From: an uncultured Oligoflexia bacterium
GTDB lineage: Bacteria > Bdellovibrionota > Bacteriovoracia > Bacteriovoracales > Bacteriovoracaceae
NCBI GenBank assembly: GCA_950060715.1
Contig: CATLVA010000037.1
Span: 1 to 9,284 of the forward strand
Direction: 5' to 3'
Length of the DNA: 9,284 bases
The position numbers and the translations under genes are program-made. How positions within the stretch are numbered: the stretch's first letter is position 1; each line of letters starts with the position of its first letter. Positions 5,692 through 9,284 of this stretch are shown piece after piece. Under the pieces are notes generated by a model that searched no databases, had not been told where the DNA came from, and was given only the letters and a program-made list of their open reading frames with translations.

Positions 5692-7503
5692 TTAGAGCTG
5701 AGTCCCTCGGTAAACCCGGGAGACATCTCCTGAAGGATTTTTATAAGCTTGGCAGCTGTACACTGGAATACCAGCCTGTTTCATCGCATTAATATATTTG
5801 TTATGAACATTTGCAAAGCCATTACCACAATTGACCATAAAATACTCAACATCTGAAAAACAGGTTTTACCCCAAATTTGAGTTTCGTTATAGCGGCGCT
5901 CCTGTTTATCTGGCATATGCTTGCTACTCAAGTGAAAGGTATGAACATGGGTAAAGGCGCTAGCACCATTACTAGAGTAAATACTCAGAGAATCACCCAA
6001 AGTAAAAGTCGAGCGGTGTTTCACTTCATCTTTCATCTTCGCAAAGACATTTCCATATTGAGTGCTCAAAGGAGCATATTCAGCACCACCATGTGGTTTG
6101 GTTAAAAAGAGATAACTATAAATAGGTCTAACCCAATGAAGCGGGTTATCGATAACTAAATTGGCCCTGTAATTTCTCTCGATTGTAATTCCTAAAAAAC
6201 TATTTTCTGCATTATTTCTACGGCTCTGATTTAATGTTCCATTAGAAGAGTTCACTTGATGTTGATTCAAAAAACAATTTTTTTCGATAGAAGGATAGAG
6301 GTCCTGATCAAATGCAATCACAACTTCAGAGTCTTTCATATAATCGTAAGCACCTTTATCCATGTCTTCTTCGAAGTCTTCATGTTTGTTTTGCATAAGA
6401 CTGATGGCCACTAATACTGAATCGTAAGTATTGAGTAGTGACTGGTTAAAGGTATCTCCCGGAGACATGTTCAATATCTCAGGAATAAACTCTACAAGCT
6501 TCCCATTTCTAAAAAACAAAGTAGTAAAGCGATAGCCATTTTGATCTTTTAGGGCATGTAGATTTGAGCATAAGCTTTGATCAACAGGTTCAACCGCTAC
6601 TTTATTTTCGGTAAAACTCAAGCAACGACTACGCTCTTTTTCTTCCCAAGCGTACTCAAATTTTCTCCCAGGAGCGCATTTATCTAAACCGACTTCTTTA
6701 CCTTTTACTCTCGTTCTCGTTTCAAATTCAAAACAGCCAGTAACAACATAGGATTCGCTCACATAATCAAAATATGTTTCTGAAAATGTCCCCTGCAAAA
6801 TAGAAAGAGCAATATTCGTTTGCCAGTTTCTATCTAGAGATAGAAATGCTTTCAAACTTGCAGTATCGATTTTTATCGCCTCTTTAAAATACAACTGTAA
6901 ATAAGCAAGCTTGTAATTATCTATAAACCAATTTTCCTCTACCGTTGGAATTTGCGCCATAATAGCTGCATTTAAGCTTCTTTTGACTCCTTCTTGGTAG
7001 GCAATCACCGCATCCGAAAAGTCTTTATAAGCAAAATACTGATGTCCTAGATCAATAACTTCCACACCACGAGTATTCTTGTATAAAGACATACTATGAT
7101 CTATCAGGAGAATATCACTACCGAGATCGCGCTTAAGTGTTTTGACGTCAATTGTATTAGATTTAAGATTCTCAGCTGAATAAAGCTTTACCATTGAGCT
7201 TGCTAGGTCTCCCTGAGAGCTCTTGAGATTGACTAGTATATTGTCGGAGATATCTTTATCATAAACTGAAACAATCGCTATTTTTAAACCTTGCCCATTC
7301 AGGCTATCTAAAAACTCTAAGAGTTTTTCATTCTTTCGATAGTACTTGTTTTTGTATTTTATCAACTCAGTCTTAGGAAAATTATCGACATTGAATCTTG
7401 GAACTCCTTGAACCAAGACTCTATCTAGTGGAATTACTATCGTATCGAAGGCAAAAGCTGCCAAATTAAAAAAGACAAAAACCAGAGCTAGCAGTAATTT
7501 CAA
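5692..7503 (-). CDS. secreted protein with degenerate HAD-like N-terminus and DUF3626-like C-terminus
   Basis: A 603-residue exported protein. The signal peptide MKLLLALVFVFFNLAAFA ends in AFA, so cleavage after residue 18 is likely. Residues 19-155 resemble a HAD-phosphatase fold: TIVIPLDRVL in place of the DxD motif, IAIVSVYDKD (Ser79) as motif II and SDILLIDHS as motif IV. The nucleophile Asp position is Pro25, so catalysis by the usual route is unlikely. The middle (160-450) is unrecognised. The C-terminal part has YGNVFAKMKDEVKHRSTFTLGDS (motif 483-505; key residues R497, T499, G503, D504, S505) and RYNETQIWG...DVEYF (537-555), which match the pattern I recall for DUF3626 proteins. Eight Cys are present in the mature chain and could form disulfides. 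The start is TTG: an in-frame TAG lies only three codons upstream and no ATG is nearby. Its role is unknown; toxin-like or envelope enzyme roles are possible. Confidence 0.78.
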   Translation of the reverse strand: MKLLLALVFVFFNLAAFAFDTIVIPLDRVLVQGVPRFNVDNFPKTELIKYKNKYYRKNEKLLEFLDSLNGQGLKIAIVSVYDKDISDNILVNLKSSQGDLASSMVKLYSAENLKSNTIDVKTLKRDLGSDILLIDHSMSLYKNTRGVEVIDLGHQYFAYKDFSDAVIAYQEGVKRSLNAAIMAQIPTVEENWFIDNYKLAYLQLYFKEAIKIDTASLKAFLSLDRNWQTNIALSILQGTFSETYFDYVSESYVVTGCFEFETRTRVKGKEVGLDKCAPGRKFEYAWEEKERSRCLSFTENKVAVEPVDQSLCSNLHALKDQNGYRFTTLFFRNGKLVEFIPEILNMSPGDTFNQSLLNTYDSVLVAISLMQNKHEDFEEDMDKGAYDYMKDSEVVIAFDQDLYPSIEKNCFLNQHQVNSSNGTLNQSRRNNAENSFLGITIERNYRANLVIDNPLHWVRPIYSYLFLTKPHGGAEYAPLSTQYGNVFAKMKDEVKHRSTFTLGDSLSIYSSNGASAFTHVHTFHLSSKHMPDKQERRYNETQIWGKTCFSDVEYFMVNCGNGFANVHNKYINAMKQAGIPVYSCQAYKNPSGDVSRVYRGTQL

Positions 7504-7528
7504 TTTTTTCCCCTAAAAACCTCCTCAT
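7501..7528 (-). promoter_or_regulatory. TTG start and double Shine-Dalgarno of the secreted protein
   Basis: The start codon is TTG (7503-7501). AGGGGA (7509-7514) lies at a good distance, while a consensus GAGGAGG (7520-7526) sits 16 bases away, too far to serve this start directly. An in-frame TAG (7513-7515) excludes an upstream start in this frame. An ATG at 7528 opens a different frame of 20 codons that overlaps the start of the gene. Confidence 0.6.
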
Positions 7529-7584
7529 AACACAACCATGGGGCGCGTTGCGCAAAAAAAGCTCAATTTGTAACTCTTACAGGC

Positions 7585-7612
7585 AAAAAAAAAGGAGCCT
7601 ATAAGGCTCCTT
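7585..7612 (-). terminator. rho-independent terminator of the histone-like gene
   Basis: On the minus strand a 9-base-pair stem (AAGGAGCCT paired with AGGCTCCTT, arms 7604-7612 and 7592-7600) with a 3-base loop is followed by a run of T (7585-7593 on the complementary strand). It begins about 31 bases after the stop codon of the histone-like gene. The T-run is on the correct side only for minus-strand transcription. It isolates that gene from the secreted-protein gene downstream. Confidence 0.92.
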
Positions 7613-7642
7613 CTCTATCAATTTGCATTTAATTTTTAATAT

Positions 7643-8824
7643 TTAATCATCATCAATTCGAGATTTTGAAGTAAATACTCTTGTCTCAACTTCGATATCA
7701 TCATCGTCGTCATCGCCACCTTCAATTCCCTCAATATCATCTTCAAACTCTAACTCACTCGTAATATTGAGCTCGTGTAGGGCCTTATAAAAATCTTTAT
7801 CATCTTGAAGATCACCCAATAAAGATTCGATATACTGAGTTGGGTACTTACTAATAAGTTCTTCAATATACTCTTGAAGTTTACCTTCAGCTAGAATTTC
7901 ACGTTTACGCTTAATATCGTACCAATTCGCTATATAGTGAAGACGACAATATTGCTGAGTCGTTCTGAGGTTTTCACACCCTTTTTCGGCGCAGTCATCA
8001 GATCTCTGATCAACAAAAAAGTCCAGTGAGGAAATAGCATCTGCAATCTCATTAAAGTTAAAGTTCTCAGCAAGACTTTCAATTTCTTCCTGAACCTTAT
8101 TTTCAACTTCTTTTAACTCTTCCTTTGGAGGAAGTGCTACTTTTTCTTTTTTCTTAGATTTTGCTGGTGCTGCTTTCTTTTCTTCTGTTTTTGTCTCTAC
8201 TTTTGTTTCTTCAACTTTGGTAGCCTTAGCTTTTTGCGCCTTAGGCTTTTCAGAAACTACTTCTTCTTTCTTTGACCCGGCCAAAACATCCTTAGCCTTA
8301 CTTAAAAGTCTTTTTGCTGCAGATGGTTTTTTCTCGACAGATTTTGTGGCAGTTGCCTTTTTTGCAGTCGTTTTCTTTGCAGTCGTCTTTTTTGCAGTCG
8401 TCTTTTTAGCAGGTGCTTTTTTTGCCGTAGTTTTTTTCGCAACTTTTTTAACAGGAGCTTTTTTCGTTACTTTTTTAGCCGTAGATTTTTTCGCTACTTT
8501 TTTTGCGACTTTTTTAGCAGGTGCTTTTTTCGCGACTTTTTTAGCCGTTGTTTTCTTTGCAGCTTTTTTTGCTACTTTTTTAGCCGTCGTTTTCTTTGCG
8601 ACTTTTTTCGCTGCTTTTTTAGCAGGTGCTTTTTTCGCGACTTTTTTTGCAGTCGTTTTCTTTGCAGCTTTTTTTGCTACTTTCTTTTTTGTTGTTTTCT
8701 TTTTGGCAGCTTTTTTTACTGTCTTTGCCATTTTTTTCTTAACAGCTTTTTTTGCAGTTTTGGCCGGCTTTTTTGCCACTGCTTTTTTCGCAACTTTTTT
8801 AGCTACTTTTTTCTTTTTCGCCAT
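7643..8824 (-). CDS. histone-H1-like Lys/Ala-rich protein with zinc-knuckle-like C-terminal domain
   Basis: A 393-residue protein in three parts. Residues 1-161 are almost only Lys, Ala, Thr, Val and Pro in AKK-x-AKK repeats, like eukaryotic H1 tails, chlamydial Hc2 and AlgP; such tails bind DNA without sequence preference. Residues 162-255 are a charged Lys/Glu linker. Residues 256-360 are a folded domain with C-x4-C-x9-C-x2-H (Cys278, Cys283, Cys293, His296) followed by a helical region, and the chain ends in an acidic tail with six consecutive Asp (371-376). The motif could bind zinc. The likely role is nucleoid organisation or DNA compaction, with the C-terminal domain giving a specific partner or regulation (inference). 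The start ATG has AGGAGT nine bases upstream. The gene is monocistronic, with its own candidate promoter and a strong terminator. Confidence 0.88.
   Translation of the reverse strand: MAKKKKVAKKVAKKAVAKKPAKTAKKAVKKKMAKTVKKAAKKKTTKKKVAKKAAKKTTAKKVAKKAPAKKAAKKVAKKTTAKKVAKKAAKKTTAKKVAKKAPAKKVAKKVAKKSTAKKVTKKAPVKKVAKKTTAKKAPAKKTTAKKTTAKKTTAKKATATKSVEKKPSAAKRLLSKAKDVLAGSKKEEVVSEKPKAQKAKATKVEETKVETKTEEKKAAPAKSKKKEKVALPPKEELKEVENKVQEEIESLAENFNFNEIADAISSLDFFVDQRSDDCAEKGCENLRTTQQYCRLHYIANWYDIKRKREILAEGKLQEYIEELISKYPTQYIESLLGDLQDDKDFYKALHELNITSELEFEDDIEGIEGGDDDDDDIEVETRVFTSKSRIDDD
8342..8821 (-). repeat. in-frame imperfect repeats coding the Lys/Ala tail
   Basis: The DNA of the Lys-rich tail is built of short A-rich coding units of 12-15 bases (AAA-AAA plus two or three codons). 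A 33-base segment at 8510-8542 recurs identically at 8615-8647, that is 105 bases (35 codons) apart, so larger units have been duplicated in frame. Runs of six to eight A in the coding strand are frequent. The repeats belong to the gene and are not an array of their own. Confidence 0.85.
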
Positions 8825-8855
8825 AATGAAGTAACTCCTGATGAATTAAGGACCT

Positions 8856-8885
8856 AAAATAGCACTAATTGGCTTGCATTGCCAA
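8856..8885 (-). promoter_or_regulatory. candidate extended -10 promoter of the histone-like gene
   Basis: On the minus strand a -35-like TTGGCA (8880-8885, five of six) is followed after 18 bases by TATTTT (8856-8861), preceded by TGC, which makes an extended -10. Transcription would start about 25-30 bases before the ATG at 8824. It lies directly after the acyl-CoA dehydrogenase gene, so the histone-like gene can be expressed separately. Confidence 0.55.
8869..8885. promoter_or_regulatory. inverted repeat TTGGC-N7-GCCAA overlapping the -35
   Basis: TTGGC (8869-8873) and GCCAA (8881-8885) are perfect inverted arms with a 7-base spacer, overlapping the -35 and spacer of the candidate promoter. 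It could be an operator. A terminator of the preceding acyl-CoA dehydrogenase is less likely, since no T-run follows on that strand. Confidence 0.35.
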
Positions 8886-8893
8886 GTCGTGTC

Positions 8894-9284
8894 CTAGCTA
8901 ATCGACTTAAATTCACTAGTCGCAATAACGACTCTTTGAATCTCTGAAGTCCCTTCGTAAATTTCAGTAATCTTAGCATCTCTAAAGAATCTCTCGACTG
9001 GATATTCTTTAGTGTATCCATTCCCACCTAATACCTGAATTGCTTGAGTTGTGGTCCACATTGCAGTCTCAGCAGCAAAAAGTTTAGCCTGAGCACTCTC
9101 TTTGGAGTAAGGCATTTTTCTATCTTTTAAAATACTTGCGTGATAAATCAAATGTCTTGATGCCGCAATTTTAGTACTCATGTCAGCAATTTTAAATTGA
9201 ATCGCTTGCAGAGCCGAAATCGGCTTCCCAAATTGAACTCTTTCTGTTGCGTATCGCCGACAATATCTGAATGCACCTTCCGCA
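8894..9284 (-). CDS. acyl-CoA dehydrogenase, C-terminal part (5' end cut off by the window)
   Basis: The frame stays open from the right edge to a TAG at 8896-8894, giving 129 residues of the C-terminal third of an FAD-dependent acyl-CoA dehydrogenase, which oxidises acyl-CoA to the trans-2-enoyl-CoA. The visible part starts inside the family's RVQFGKPIS...[11 protein letters not shown] helix, so the internal Met at 9181 is not the start. The FAD/dimer signature [20 protein letters not shown] is complete, and the catalytic base Glu lies in [10 protein letters not shown] (residue 110 of the visible part, codon 8956-8954). The family is usually about 380 residues, so about 250 residues lie outside. 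The gene is followed by the separately promoted histone-like gene. Together with the thiolase it indicates acyl-CoA degradation in this organism; chain-length or short-branched preference cannot be read from this part. Confidence 0.95.
   Translation of the reverse strand, partial: AEGAFRYCRRYATERVQFGKPISALQAIQFKIADMSTKIAASRHLIYHASILKDRKMPYSKESAQAKLFAAETAMWTTTQAIQVLGGNGYTKEYPVERFFRDAKITEIYEGTSEIQRVVIATSEFKSIS

Noticed and set aside
5700..5719. TCCC...GGGA hairpin around CCCGGG as a terminator between the two convergent genes
   Set aside because: It lies inside the coding end of the secreted protein, the stem is broken by a bulge, and no T-run follows on either strand.
7543..7560. GCGC-GTT-GCGC hairpin next to seven A as a terminator
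   Set aside because: The T-run would be upstream of the stem on the minus strand and absent on the plus strand, so it ends neither transcript.
8342..8821. Repeat array as CRISPR or satellite-like element
   Set aside because: Units are 12-15 bases, all in frame with the Lys-rich protein, with no unique spacers.
8217..8834. Long plus-strand frame (205 codons, Phe/Ala/Val-rich) opposite the histone-like gene
   Set aside because: It is the complement of Lys/Ala repeats (TTT/GCT/GCA codons). It lacks a ribosome site, and its hydrophobic composition is a direct result of the opposite-strand repeat.

Overview
The window looks like a chromosomal segment of an AT-rich, Gram-negative, predator-type bacterium of the Bdellovibrionota (Bdellovibrio / Bacteriovorax / Halobacteriovorax). 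This is an inference. It rests on three things: a tandem GYF_2 plus PilZ protein, a lipoprotein with a von Willebrand A (vWA) domain, and a very Lys/Ala-rich histone-H1-like protein, together with ordinary fatty-acid genes. No mobile element, tRNA, rRNA or CRISPR array was seen. No gene-free stretch exceeds about 170 bases.

Layout, left to right. (1) Positions 1-1251, minus strand: a two-gene unit in which a GYF_2-GYF_2-PilZ protein is followed, with an 8-base overlap, by an alpha/beta hydrolase cut by the left edge. (2) 1420-2853, plus: a vWA lipoprotein with a duplicated C-terminal module, diverging from the PilZ unit. (3) 5095-2855, minus: an acetyl-CoA acetyltransferase (thiolase) whose stop codon directly abuts the start of a cyclic-nucleotide-binding-domain protein; this pair converges on the vWA gene with one base between the stop codons. 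(4) 5219-5680, plus: a small unrecognised cytosolic protein, divergent from the thiolase. (5) 7503-5692, minus: a secreted 603-residue protein with a degenerate HAD-like N-terminus, a C-terminus resembling DUF3626 proteins, and a TTG start. (6) 8824-7643, minus: a histone-H1-like protein with a C-x4-C-x9-C-x2-H zinc-knuckle-like motif and an acidic tail, ending at a clear rho-independent terminator. (7) 9284-8894, minus: the C-terminal third of an acyl-CoA dehydrogenase cut by the right edge.

How the genes fit together. The acyl-CoA dehydrogenase and thiolase are both steps of acyl-CoA (beta-oxidation or ketogenic) metabolism but are not in one transcription unit here. The thiolase operon carries a candidate promoter whose spacer is exactly a 12-base palindrome, a plausible operator. 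Coupling of the thiolase to a cyclic-nucleotide sensor, and of a PilZ (c-di-GMP) protein to a lipase-like hydrolase, gives two local pairings of nucleotide second-messenger domains with lipid-related enzymes. The three least described genes are the secreted HAD/DUF3626-like protein, the zinc-knuckle histone-like protein and the vWA lipoprotein with the repeated module.
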